Positions 9,895 to 21,627 of a stretch of 64,000 nucleotides of DNA are shown here, piece by piece. The translations under genes and the position numbers were made by a program. This stretch comes from Mikania micrantha (Eukaryota > Streptophyta > Magnoliopsida > Asterales > Asteraceae). The stretch lies in contig CM018694.1 in NCBI GenBank assembly GCA_009363875.1, positions 27,847,415 through 27,911,414 on the forward strand. The letters run 5' to 3'. Under the pieces are notes generated by a model. The model ran no database searches, had not been told where the DNA came from, and saw only the letters and a program-made list of their open reading frames with translations. Every line of letters starts with the position of its first letter. Within the stretch, counting starts at the first letter, position 1.

Positions 9895-12110
9895 TGTAAC
9901 ACCCCGACCGATGGCGGAAACGTCGGGATGCCACGAGGGATGTGTAGATTGTTCAAAAGCTCGTGGGCATCTAAATCAAATCATCATATATCATTCAATC
10001 AACCAAAATAAATACACAAAAATCATGTTCATCATGAATTAAATATATCAAATACACAAAAGAATTAGCTAAACTAACTAAACTCTATTCGCCAGACTTT
10101 TAGTTAATTAGCTAAGTCCAAGATCCTATATGATGATGTCCAAAATAGAAGAGATCATCCTCTTCATCCTATTTGTCCCCATCACCTGAAACATGTAAGA
10201 AAATCAAGTGTCAACTACAAAGTAGTTGGTGAGTAATCATAAGTTTTTATACTTTAAAAAGGTTTTATAAAATGGATTTAAGAGTTTCAATTTAAAAAAT
10301 GGTTTTTATAAAAGGTTTAAATAAAATGAGTATAAATGCTTATGATTTCCTGAGAAAATCCACAATAATACCTGTATGAGATAATCCAAAAAATCCCCAA
10401 ACTTAACAACCAAGTACATACACAAACACATAATCACATACCCGATCAGTCATAATCAATCATAAATAATCATAGTCAATAATAGATAATCAATCCACAT
10501 AACAAATCAATCAATCTCAACACCAATATTCTCAAATAATGTCCGTGACTATACATGATCATTATGTAATTAACATAAGTTAAAAACATGATACATGGAG
10601 TGGTAGCTAACCACGTGACAATACATGAGATCAAAGCAATTAACCGAAGTTAAAGGCAACGATTCACGAAACTGTGAAAATCCAAGTGACAATGCGTGTA
10701 ATCTTTGTTATTGACCGAAGTCAATAACAATGTTACACGGATAAGTAATGATGAGAGATATTCCATAATTAATGATAATTCTATAAAGTGAATATCATGT
10801 TGATAAACAGGTATTATCCTTGTGTTATCAGAATAATATTTAAATTGGTATACATGTTTCACCTCTAAGTTTTAAAACAAAACAGTTTAAAGAAAGGGAG
10901 GTTATGAGAACTCACCTGAGTTCTTAGATTAGTGTGCTCGTAAAATGCGCGCTCGCGTATACAAATCCACAACAATTCAATTACCTGTAATTATCATGCG
11001 TTTCGTGCTCATAAATATCTGTGTAATATCCCAATAGTTAACCGTAATTATTTACATTAAATTACTAACATACCTTTAACTTAGTTCCTTAAATCTAAGT
11101 TAAGTTGGTAATACTTGATTTCATTATCGATAATTAATAATTGGAATTCATACATGGTAGTTACTTATCAAGTGAAGAAATTTCCATTATGAACCCTTAT
11201 AAATATTTCTCATAGGCGTATACGCTAAGGGATGTTACCCTTATTCCTACACCCACCCCCTCATACGTGCATGACATATCTAGTTGGCCAATATGGTTTA
11301 AGTCTAAAAATCTTATTTAAATTTTAAGGGAATTATCACCAAGTCTTTTTATTATAATGAAATTCCTATTAAATGAAACCTTGTAATAAGTAACATATGT
11401 CATTAAATAAAGATGGCCACTTTGAAACATACATGCATGCATGTGTTTATTAAATCTCCACGATCCTTTGTTATTCCCATTATATAGTTTATGTCCCTAG
11501 GCTTTCTCAACCGTTAACCCTAACTAAAACCAGCGAACCTTTTAGGTTAATGGTCCATAGGTTCGGCCAAGTAATTGCTAGGGTTCGACTACGTGAATAC
11601 TTGGGTTCGTCTAGTTGCAATGGTTCGGCCAAAATAGGGTTCGTGGCCGGCTTTGGTGCCCATACAGTCAAGGTTCGCTGAGGGTAGGCTTGGGACTATC
11701 TAGGGTTCGGCTGTTAGTCCCATTAGGTGAAAGGTTCGCTGCCAACTATTCCCCAGGTTCGCAAGACTGTTCGGTCCAAAGGTTCGCGTAATCCATGCAT
11801 GTCAGGAGGGTTCGGTGATGATAACAGGACCTAGGTTCGGCTCCCACTTTAGGGTTCGCTCAAAGAAGGTTCGTGAGCTCCATGGCTGATGTAATAGGTT
11901 CGGCTGGTGAATGATGTTCAAAGGGTTCGTCGGGGTATGGCTGAAACAAAGGTTCGGCCGACTGGTTTGGGTGGCGAACCTGCATACTCTCGATTCCACC
12001 AAGTTCATCTCCTACTACCTCAAAGCTATACACGACTCACACCTGTTCCTATCAATTCGTTTAAGGTTTTATAGTGTTTCTATCAATTCGTTTAAGGTTT
12101 TATAGTGTTC
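9895..12110 (-). mobile_element. Truncated 3' LTR of element C
   Basis: It begins TGTAACACCCC (plus strand) and matches 18162-20347. The remaining ~1.3 kb of the LTR (U3, including the stem-loop module), the polypurine tract and the pol stop are missing. The break joins LTR sequence directly to pol near 12110. The 50-nt signature is at 10183-10233 and the GGTTCG cluster at 11530-11985. Confidence 0.9.
12049..12109. repeat. Direct 30-bp duplication at the LTR/pol deletion junction
   Basis: CTATCAATTCGTTTAAGG and the bases after it, to TAGTGTT, occur twice in a row (12049-12078 and 12080-12109). The intact LTR has them once (about 20317-20347). The duplication sits exactly at the break between truncated LTR and pol, as expected for error-prone end joining. 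Confidence 0.85.
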
Positions 12111-15100
12111 TAAATGTGGGTACTTAAGCTTCATCTGATCTTCTCGCTCCCATGTGAACTCTGGACCCCGCTTCGATTCCCAACGTACTTTGACAATTGG
12201 AATTCTACTACGTTTGAGCTGTTTAACCTCACGATCCATTATCTCAACTGGTTTTTTAACAAAATGCATGGTATCATCGATGCGAATGTCATCGAGTCCT
12301 GATCAGCTAAGCACTTTCTCAAATTGGACACGTGAAACGTCGGGTGAACGTTACTAAGTTCATTAGGAAGTTCTAACTTGTAAGCAACCTTTCCAATCCG
12401 TTCAAGGATCTTAAAAGGGCCAACATAACGTGGAGCAAGTTTACCCTTCTTCCCAAATCGTACAACGCCTTTCCAAGGCGACACTTTAAGCAATACCATA
12501 TCTCCCACCTCAAACTGTAAAGGTTTTCTTCGTTTGTCCGCATAACTCTTCTGTCGACTGCGTGCAGCTAACAGATTGTCGCGGATCTGGCGGATCTTGT
12601 CAGTCGTTTCCTGAATAATCTTAGGACCAGTAATCTGCGAATCGCCGACTTCGGTCCAACAAATAGGTGACCGACATTTCCTGCCATAAAGAGCTTCAAA
12701 CGGCGCCATACCAATGCTCGCGTGATAACTGTTGTTATACGAGAACTCAACCAATGGTAAATGGCTATCCCAATTGCCACCAAAATCGATGACACAAGCT
12801 CTCAACATGTCTTCCAATGTCTGAATCGTTCGCTCCGTTTGACCATCCGTTTGAGGATGATAAGCGGTGCTAAGATCCAGTCTTGTTCCAAATGCTTCGT
12901 GAAGTGATTCCCAAAATCGTGCCGTGAAACGAGCATCACGATCCGATATTATGCTTAAGGGAATACCATGTCGGCTAATGATCTCATCAATGTAGATACG
13001 CGCTAACTTCCGCACAGGGTATGTTTCGCGTATCGGTAAGAAGTGAGCCGACTTGGTCAATCTATCAACAATCACCCAGATACTATCTTTACCGTTTGCG
13101 GTTCGTGGAAGTTTAGTAATGAAATCCATGGAGATATTCTCCCACTTCCACATCGGTATCTCTGGTTGTATCAACAATCCCGAAGGTCGCTGGTGTTCTG
13201 CCTTGACTTTGGCACAGTTAAGGCACTTAAACACATACTCAGCAATATCCTTCTTCATTCCAGGCGACCAGTACAAGCCCCTAAGGTCTTGATACATCTT
13301 ATCAGAACCTGGATGGATTGAGTAACGAGACTTATGAGCTTCATCCATAATCACCATCCTAAGATCATCTCTGTTCGGTATCCACAACCGATTCAAATAG
13401 TACATCAAGCCATCATCCTTAGTTTCCAATAAAATTTCAACCCCGCAAGACGTCTCATTTTTCAAGTCATCCAGAGCTAATGAGAGTTGTTGGGCTGTGA
13501 GAACGTCATTACGGAGATTAGTGTACACTCGGACACTATGAATCTGAACATGACTTTTGCGACTAAGCGCATCTGCTACTACATTCGCTTTACCGGGATG
13601 GTAGCGAATTTCACAGTCATAATCGTTTAACAGTTCAACCCATCTCCGTTGTCTCATGTTGAGTTCTTTCTTATTGAGAATATGTTGTAAGCTTTTATGA
13701 TCAGTGAACACTACACATTTAGTGCCATAAAGATAGTGTCTCCATATCTTCAAGGCAAACACGACTGCACCAAGTTCCAAGTCGTGTGTAGTGTAGTTCT
13801 TCTCGTGAATTTTTAATTGTCTTGATGCATAAGCCACAACCTTTCCCCGTTGCATGAGAACACAACCGAGACCTAGGTTGGATGCATCACAATAAAGCAC
13901 AAAATCATCATTTCCATCAGGCAATGTCAAGACAGGAGCATCACAGAGTTTCTGCTTCAAAGTCTGAAATGCCTCTTCTTGCTTCGATCCCCACTCGTAT
14001 GGTTTATTCTTTTGAGTCAAAGAAGTGAGGGGGACAGCAATCCTGGAGAAATTCGAAATGAACCGCCGATAGTAACCGGCAAGTCCAAGAAACGATCGAA
14101 TCTCCGTCGGTGTCTTCGGTGTACTCCAATTCCTCACTGCATCAATCTTTGCAGGATCCACATGAACACCATATTCGTTGACTATGTGTCCCAAGAATTG
14201 AACTTCCTTAAGCCAGAATTCACATTTAGAGAATTTGGCATACAGTCACTCTTCTCTTAGGATCTCCAAAACCAACTTAAGGTGTTTCTCGTGTTCTTCC
14301 TTGGTCTTTGAGTAGATCAAAATATCATCAATGAATACAATCACGAATTTATCCAAGTATGGCCTGCAAACACGGTTCATGAGATCCATGAAGACCGCAG
14401 GTGCATTGGTAAGGCCGAAAGGCATTACCAAGAATTCATAGTGGCCATATCTTATTCTGAAAGCTGTCTTGGGAATATCATCTTCATGTACGCGAAGCTG
14501 ATGATACCCAGACCAAAGATCGATCTTTGAAAACCATGCCGAGCCTTGAAGCTGATCGAAGAGGTCATCGATGCGCGACAGTGAATATCAATTCTTGATT
14601 GTAAGTTTGTTCAACTCGCGGTAGTCAATGCACATTCGGAATGTCCCGTCCTTCTTCTTGACAAACAGGACCGGTGCACCCCATGGCGAATGGCTCGGGC
14701 GAATGAATCCTTTATCACTAAGCTCTTGCAGCTGGCTCGCCAATTCCTGCAACTCCGAAGGCGCAAGTCTATAGGGAGCTTTGGTGACTGGGTTTGCACC
14801 AGGTACTAAGTCAATTCGAAACTCTACCTGACGTTCTGGTGGAAGACCCGGCAAATCATCTGGAAATACTTCTGGGAAATCTCTGATCACAGGAACATCT
14901 TCAACTCTCTTTCCTTTATCCTTTTTCTCCACAATATGAGCTAAAAATGCTATACATTTCTTCCTAAGGTACTTGTGTGCTTTAGTGCATGACATAAGCT
15001 TAAGACCTTTGCTAGAAGTTTCTCCAAAGTCTCTTAAAGTTTCACCAGAAGGCAATGGAATACATATGTATTTCTCATGGCAAACTATCTCCGCTTTGTG

Positions 15101-15490
15101 GGTGGCTAACCAATCCATGCCTATGATAACATCAAAGCTACCAAGATGCATAGGTATGAGATCAATCGGGAAAACGAGATCATTTAAGTTCACAGTACAT
15201 CCGATAATAACAGTGTCAATATCAATAGTGTTTCCGTCAGCCACCTCCACGTTAAACGGTTTATCTAAATATGTACGTGTTCTACCAAGCAAGCATTCAA
15301 AATCATATGATACGAAACTCCTATCGGCACCAGAATCAAATAAGACAGATGCATAAGAGTTGTTGATCAGAAATGTACCGTTGACCACATCCTGATTGGC
15401 TTGAGCAGCTGGAGTATTCAGTTGAAACGCCCGACCTCTTGCCACCCTTTGATTGTTTCCAGTCAACTTTGGGCACTGATTTCTGAAATG
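12110..15490 (-). pseudogene. Ty3/gypsy pol of element C (protease to chromodomain)
   Basis: The protease has DSGAD. RT follows, with PFGLTNAP and FIDDILIYS, then RNase H (YCDASNLGLG, TDHKSLQ) and integrase. The segment 12239-14194 is open for 651 codons and keeps the zinc region and the catalytic D, D and E (SMDF, SDRDARF, and the Glu in the QTERT region). Breaks are TGA at 14588-14590 (relatives read CGA Arg), TGA at 14246-14248, and a frameshift near 12290-12300 before the chromodomain. The chromodomain remnant (RWESKRGPEF) runs directly into LTR sequence at 12110. Integrase is thus the best-preserved integrase in the window, but RT is interrupted twice. Confidence 0.9.
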
Positions 15491-16635
15491 ACCCACTTCA
15501 CCACACTATAACTGGCTCGTGCCTGTGCTTGAGGTACCTGGCGAACGGGTACAGCTGGAATAGGTTGTGCTTGTGGAGCAGGCAGTGCAAGCGGTGCTTG
15601 TTGCATCCTTTGTGCTTGCGGTGCACTCCTACAGACGTTTGCATAATGACCATACTTGCCACAGTTGTTGCAGACGCGACAAGGCAAGTTGGGTGCATGG
15701 TGGTATCGGCAGGTATTACATTGAGGAGTAATTCCAACATAATTCCTGGCAGTAGTGTTGTTTGATGATTGCTGCGCAGACTTTGCAGCAGGAGCAGTGA
15801 CCATGAAATTCCTGGTCTTCCTCTTTTTGTTGCTACCTTTGGATGAACTGGCAGCTTCAGTCTTTACTTCAGTAGAAATCTCCTTGCCAGATGATTTGGT
15901 GTCAGTCTTCTTGAATCCCTTCCGAGTGAGTGTTCCAGCCTTCACATGATTATCAGTAAGTGTAGCAGATAGACGGATTGCAGCCTCCAGTGTTTTGGGG
16001 TTGCTCCCGTAGACGGTATCCTGAATCTGCATAGGCAGACCGCCTATGTACTTCTCTATTGCTCTCTCTAATGGTGTCACCAGATGAGGCACTAGCACAC
16101 TGTACTCATGAAAACGAGTGTTGTAGATGACGTTCTCGCCACTATCTTGTTTGAGTTCCTAGAACTCAGTCTCTAGTTTCCTCATTTCACTGCGAGGACA
16201 GAATTCAGTGGTCATCAGATTCTTGACCTCAGTCCAAGTCAGTGCTAGGGCAGCATCCACTCCCCTAGTTCGCTTTTCGCCATTCCACCAAGTCGGTGCT
16301 CTCTTTTGGAAAACACTGGTGGCATAGCGAACTTTTAGATTCTCCGGTCAATCGCTGTTAATGAAGGTGTTTTTCATGCTCTCAAACCACTGCAGCAGAC
16401 CAGTGGCAGATTCAGCACCCGTGAACTTCAAAGGGTTGCAGGAGTTGAAGTGTTTAAATGTGCAAGTTGGTGGGTTTGCACCACCTCTGTTCTGAGTGAG
16501 AGATTGATTGGCTTGTGTTAGTTGATTCACCAATCCAGAGATGAGTGTTGCTAACTCTTGTATGCCGGAGTTGGCATTACCGTTGTTAGCATCCCCACTG
16601 TTTGAGGCATCTTCGTTGTGACGGCGAGGCGGCAT
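15463..16635 (-). pseudogene. Ty3/gypsy gag of element C
   Basis: It starts at an MPPRR methionine at 16635. It shows the capsid motif LLQWFES and the Cys/His cluster (CX2C, YHH, CX2C, then CX2CX4HX4C). Two Trp codons have become stops: TGA at 16348-16350, and a TAG near 16161 in the EF-ELKQDSG segment. A single-base deletion in the last zinc knuckle (about 15505) puts the pol part in another frame. The family-B gag has the same domain order. Confidence 0.9.
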
Positions 16636-16871
16636 GTTTCTGAGAAATTAGAAACATGTTACTACCGTTTACAACGTAAGTCATACAAACAATGGTTAAA
16701 TGAGTTCAGTTAAACAGCTAGGATTACATATAGGAACTATATTTTTCTCCCAGCTGTCATTAAACTCATAACATTTATAAATTTCCTTATATTTTACTAA
16801 GTGTCCTAATTGGTCATAACTAATATTAGCTAACTATTCCTAAGTTCCATACATTCCCCACCCTATACCAA

Positions 16872-16988
16872 CACTGACAACCTCCCGATGCAATGCAACA
16901 AGCTTATATATAGGGCATATGCAGAGGTAGATCGCAATCCCCCTACACCGTCCCACCACCGTTCCATTGCACCACAATAATGCCCTTG
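16872..16988 (-). repeat. Stem-loop module, copy 4
   Basis: Plus-strand arms TGCAATGCAAC and GTTCCATTGCA pair around TTATATATAGGGCATATGC and CACCGTCCCACCACC. The flanks are CACTGACA and TGCCCTTG. Confidence 0.7.
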
Positions 16989-17593
16989 TTAGTGTTTAGG
17001 GTGTATCATGTATTTCACCATATTTTCACTTCACAAACCTTATCCTAGATAGGATAATTTTGAATGAAGTGGTCTTTAGTTCCATTAGACAATTAGGTTC
17101 GCCTAATGTCTAAGTTCACCTGACATGTAGGTTTGCCTATTTCTAAGTTCACCTAATGTCTAAGTTCACCTGACATTAAAGTTCCCCTAATGTCTAAATT
17201 CACTAAATTCCATACCAAATCTCAATGTCCATAATCATCAATAAGGGTTCATATCATCACTGAGTGCTCTTATTGTCACTAAGTGTTCATATCTTCCCTA
17301 AAATTTATCTTCACCAAGTGTCCATACCATCACTAAGTGTTAGTATCATCACTCTGCGTTTATATATTCTTCAAGTGTCTATATCATCATCCAATTCTAC
17401 AATTCAATCACTAAGTGTTCGCGTCGTTCATTGATCCTATGCACCCTACGTGTCCAATGAGTGTGTTTGTAAATGAGTTTATATGTGTCCATCAAATGTG
17501 ATAATCCAAAGTGTCAATCCAAACCAATCCAACAAACATACCATCAACAACCATATCTTCACAACAATTCCTAGTAATATCCTAAGTTCCTGA

Positions 17594-17711
17594 CACTGAC
17601 AGACCCCCAATATACTACAAATGGTATATGTATAGGGCATATGCAAGGGTATATCGCAACCTCCCTTACACCGTCCCACCACCTTTGTAGTATACCACGA
17701 GTGTGTCCTTG
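17594..17711 (-). repeat. Stem-loop module, copy 5 (perfect 11-bp stem)
   Basis: TATACTACAAA (17611-17621) is the exact reverse complement of TTTGTAGTATA (17684-17694). Flanking GACA and TGTC can add an outer pairing. The core holds TATGTATAGGGCATATGC, a GGG/CCC pair and CACCGTCCCACCACC. Confidence 0.8.
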
Positions 17712-17819
17712 TCTGGTGATCAATAGATCTAACAGATAATTCCTAAAGCAGATAAATTCCTAAACAGTTAATTTCTTAAGCAGATAAGTGTCCCAAACAG
17801 GTAGTTCCCTTATTCCTCA

Positions 17820-17940
17820 ATGCTGACATCCACCCGATGTACTGTAAATGGTATATATATAGGGCATATGATAAGGGTAGGTCGCAACCGCCCGAACCAC
17901 CGTCCCACCACCTTTACAATACACCACGAGTATGTCCTTA
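17820..17940 (-). repeat. Stem-loop module, copy 6
   Basis: TGTACTGTAAA (17838-17848) faces TTTACAATACA (17913-17923). Ten pairs are Watson-Crick, and one plus-strand C-A is G-U in the sense RNA. It lies only 109 bp from copy 5, and its stem sequence differs. Confidence 0.78.
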
Positions 17941-18145
17941 TCGAGTCATTAGGGCACAAGTAAGCAAACAATTAATAATCAGCATATATAATCAGATGTA
18001 TAACAGGAGTTCAGTTAACATGTAATAAGCACATAAGCATGAAATCCTGAATATACTAACTAATGTATGAATTTCTTCATACTAGGGTATCCTACGGTTA
18101 TAGACTAGGTCAACCATTTCTAGTAACCTAATTCCCTATAACCCA

Positions 18146-18156
18146 GGCTCTGATAC
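18146..18156 (-). promoter_or_regulatory. Damaged primer binding site of element C
   Basis: GGCTCTGATAC matches the Met-tRNA primer site but lacks the final CA. It is followed by GTTTA (18157-18161), the same 5 bp as the element's target duplication, and then by the LTR. Confidence 0.75.
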
Positions 18157-18449
18157 GTTTATGTAACACCCCGACCGATGGCGGAAACGTCGGGATGCCA
18201 CGAGGGATGTGTAGATTGTTCAAAAGCTCGTGGGCATCTAAATCAAATCATCATATATCATTCAATCAACCAAAATAAATACACAAAAATCATGTTCATC
18301 ATGAATTAAATATATCAAATACACAAAAGAATTAGCTAAACTAACTAAACTCTATTCGCCAGAATTTTAGTTAATTAGCTAAGTCCAAGATCCTGTATGA
18401 TGATGTCCAAAATAGAAGAGATCATCCTCTTCATCCTACTTGTCCCCAT

Positions 18450-18500
18450 CACCTGAAACATGTAAGAAAATCAAATGTCAACTACAAAGTAGTTGGTGAG
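18450..18500 (-). promoter_or_regulatory. Conserved LTR signature in C
   Basis: The sense strand has CACCAACTACTTTGTAGTTG, a perfect 7-bp stem (CAACTAC/GTAGTTG) with a 3-nt loop, then ACA, a pyrimidine-rich stretch and ATGTTTCAGGTGATG. The partner in the 3' LTR is at 10183-10233. Confidence 0.62.
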
Positions 18501-21235
18501 TAATCATAAGTTTTTATACTTTAAAAAGGTTTTATAAAATGGATTTAAGAGTTTCAGTTTAAAAAATGGTTTTTATAAAAGGTTTAGATAAAATGAGTAT
18601 AAATGCTTATGATTTCCTGAGAAAATCCACAATAATACATGTATGAGATAATCCAACAAATCCCCAAACTTAACAACCAAGTACATACACAAACACATAA
18701 TCACATACCCGATCAGTCATAATCAATCATAAATAATCATAGTCAATAATAGATAATCAATCCACATAACAAATCAATCAATCTCAACACCAATATTCTC
18801 AAATAATGTCCGTGACTATACATGATCATTATGTAATTAACATAAGTTAAAAACATGATACATGGAGTGGTAGCTAACCACGTGACAATACATGAGATCA
18901 AAGCAATTAACCGAAGTTAAAGGCAACGATTCACGAAACTGTGAAAATCCAAGTGACAATGCGTGTAATATTTGTTATTGACCGAAGTCAATAACAATGT
19001 TACACGGATAAGTAATGATGAGAGATAATCCATAATTAATGATAATTCTATAAAGTGAATATCATGTTGATAAACGGGTATTATCCTTGTGTTATCAGAA
19101 TAATATTTAAATTGGTATACATGTTTCACCTCCGAGTTTTAAAACAAAACAGTTTAAAGAAAGGGAGGTTATGAGAACTCACCTGAGTTCTTAGATTAGT
19201 GTGCTCGTAAAATGCGCGCTCGCGTATACAAATCCACAACAATTCAATTACCTGTAATTATCATGCGTTTCGTGCTCATAAATATCTGTGTAATATCCCA
19301 ATAGTTAACCGTAATTATTTACTTTAAATTACTAACATACCTTTAACTTAGTTCCTTAAATCTAAGTTAAGTTGGTAATACTTGATTTCATTATCGATAA
19401 TTAATAATTGGAATTCATACATGGTAGTTACTTATCAGGTGAAGAAATTTCCATTATGAACCCTTATAAATATTTCTCATAGGCGTATACGCTAAGGGAT
19501 GTTACCCTTATTCCTACACCCACCCCCTCATACGTGCATCACATATCTAGTTGGCCAATATGGTTTAAGTCTAAAAATCTTATTTAAATTTTAAGGGAAT
19601 TATCACCAAGTCTTTTTATTATAATGAAATTCCTATTAAATGAAACCTTGTAATAAGTAACATATGTCATTAAATAAAGATGGCCACTTTGAAACATACA
19701 TGCATGCATGTGTTTATTAAATCTCCACGATCCTTTGTTATTCCCATTATATAGTTTATGTCCCTAGGCTTTCTCAACCATTAACCCTAACTAAAACCAG
19801 CGAACCTTTTAGGTTAATGGTCCATAGGTTCGGCCAAGTAATTGCTAGGGTTCGAATACGTGAATACTTGGGTTCGTCTAGTTGCAATGGTTCGGCCAAA
19901 ATAGGGTTCGTGGCCGGCTTTGGTGCCCATACAGTCAAGGTTCGCTGAGGGTAGGCTTGGGACTATCTAGGGTTCGGCTGTTAGTCCCATTAGGTGAAAG
20001 GTTCGCTGCCAACTATTCCCCAGGTTCGCAAGACTGTTCGGTCCAAAGGTTCGCGTAATCCATGCATGTCAGGAGGGTTCGCTGATGATAACAGGACCTA
20101 GGTTAGGCTCCCACTTTAGGGTTCGCTCGAAGAAGGTTCGTGAGCTCCATGGCTGATGTAATAGGTTTGGCTGGTGAATGATGTTCAAAGAGTTCGTCGG
20201 GGTATGGCTGAAACAAAGGTTCGGCCGACTGGTTTGGGTGGCGAACCTGCATACTCTCGATTCCACCAAGTTCATCTCCTACGACCTCAAAGCTATACAC
20301 GACTCACACCTGTTCCTATCAATTCGTTTAAGGTTTTATAGTGTTCTAGATCGTCTGCAACAGCCATAGATTACATATATTCATAATTTATCCCAAACCG
20401 TAAATAGAGTCTCATATTTACCTCGATTCGTTGATGAAACGTGAGATGTTCTTGTACTTCCTTGTTCTCCTCGATCTCACGAACGCGTAGGCGCCGGAAT
20501 CTCGCGAATCCGTCAAGAAACGAGTGAAAGAGGCTAGAGAGAAGTTAGAGAGAGAGAGCTTGGACGTGGGTGTGTTTTAGAGAGAGAATTTCAAGATGAG
20601 AAATGAGGAAAATGAAGTAGGCTCCATCCTTTATACCTCGCATCTTTTCCCGGTGCTCAGTCTTGTTTTTATCGCGATTAAAATTATAAAATGCTCGGTT
20701 TTTAACGCGAAATACATTTAAAACATAATTTCTTTTAAATAATATGTTTTGTTATAATAGGATGGTTTTAACTAAAGATTGTTTAAATAAATTGTTTCCG
20801 ATTATTTTCGTTACATTAATTATTTAATAAAATAATTCCTTCGTTTTCATTTTTGGTTGTGATTCCTAATAAACGATTTAAGTTTTTTATTTATTAACTT
20901 AATATCGCTAGATATTACTTAATTATCTCGTCAAAACGCATTACTCGCGTACGTATTCGTAAAGATCGTCACCTTTGCGAATCCGATGCTCGTATCGTAT
21001 TTCGATTTGATTTATAATTTATGGAATATCGTTTCAGACTATTATTGTTAATAATTATATTCGTGTGAATCGTCACCCACGCGAATACATTAATTAAGTT
21101 AATATTTCTGAATTAATACTCGCGTTTAAGTCATATTTGTAACCTCACCATCGCGTAATATATACCAATTATACCTCCATTATTTATTAACTTAATTATT
21201 ATAAATTCCCAATCCAAAACCCACTAAACCCAAGT

Positions 21236-21355
21236 CACTGACACATCCATGATAGACCGAAATATGCATATATATAGGGCATATGCAGAGGTAGATCGCA
21301 ACCTCCCCTACACCGTCCCACCGCTATTTCGATAAACCATGACCATGTGTCCTTG
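21236..21355 (-). repeat. Stem-loop module, copy 7 (U3 of the C LTR)
   Basis: CATGATAGACCGAAATA (21248-21264) faces TATTTCGATAAACCATG (21325-21341). There are 13 Watson-Crick pairs, two that are wobble only on the sense strand and two mismatches. The core is CATATATATAGGGCATATGC. The sense-strand TATA-like CCCTATATATA could be the core promoter of the element. Confidence 0.75.
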
Positions 21356-21627
21356 ACTACGTTTAGTAACCAGACCATAACAAACTCCCAGTTCCATCCC
21401 AAATCCATTCTCATTCCAAACCAATAATCCATAATCAGTATAATATAACTGCGATAAACTCTCTGGTTCTATCTAGTTGAGTTTCAACTAAACTTCCCAT
21501 GGTTTACGCGTATAATATGTTATAAACATGTATACCGGTGACAGTGATGATCATCAAAAATGTGTCAATATTAATAATTACAAAATCTCAGGTCGTAACA
21601 GTACAATCGTACGGATGTACGGACAAC

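Larger units (their letters stand above)
16636..18145 (-). other. Leader of element C with three stem-loop modules
   Basis: These 1.5 kb between primer site and gag hold no credible gene. They hold three complete stem-loop modules (16872-16988, 17594-17711, 17820-17940). At 17090-17420 there is a low-complexity stretch of repeated phrases such as CACTAAGTGT and CTAAGTTCACCTGACAT. Confidence 0.7.

Noticed and set aside
17594..17711. Known self-cleaving ribozyme (hammerhead, twister, HDV-like) as identity of the stem-loop module
   Set aside because: I do not see the hammerhead CTGANGA and GAAA cores, nor a match to twister or HDV conserved bases on either strand. A new class cannot be excluded by eye.
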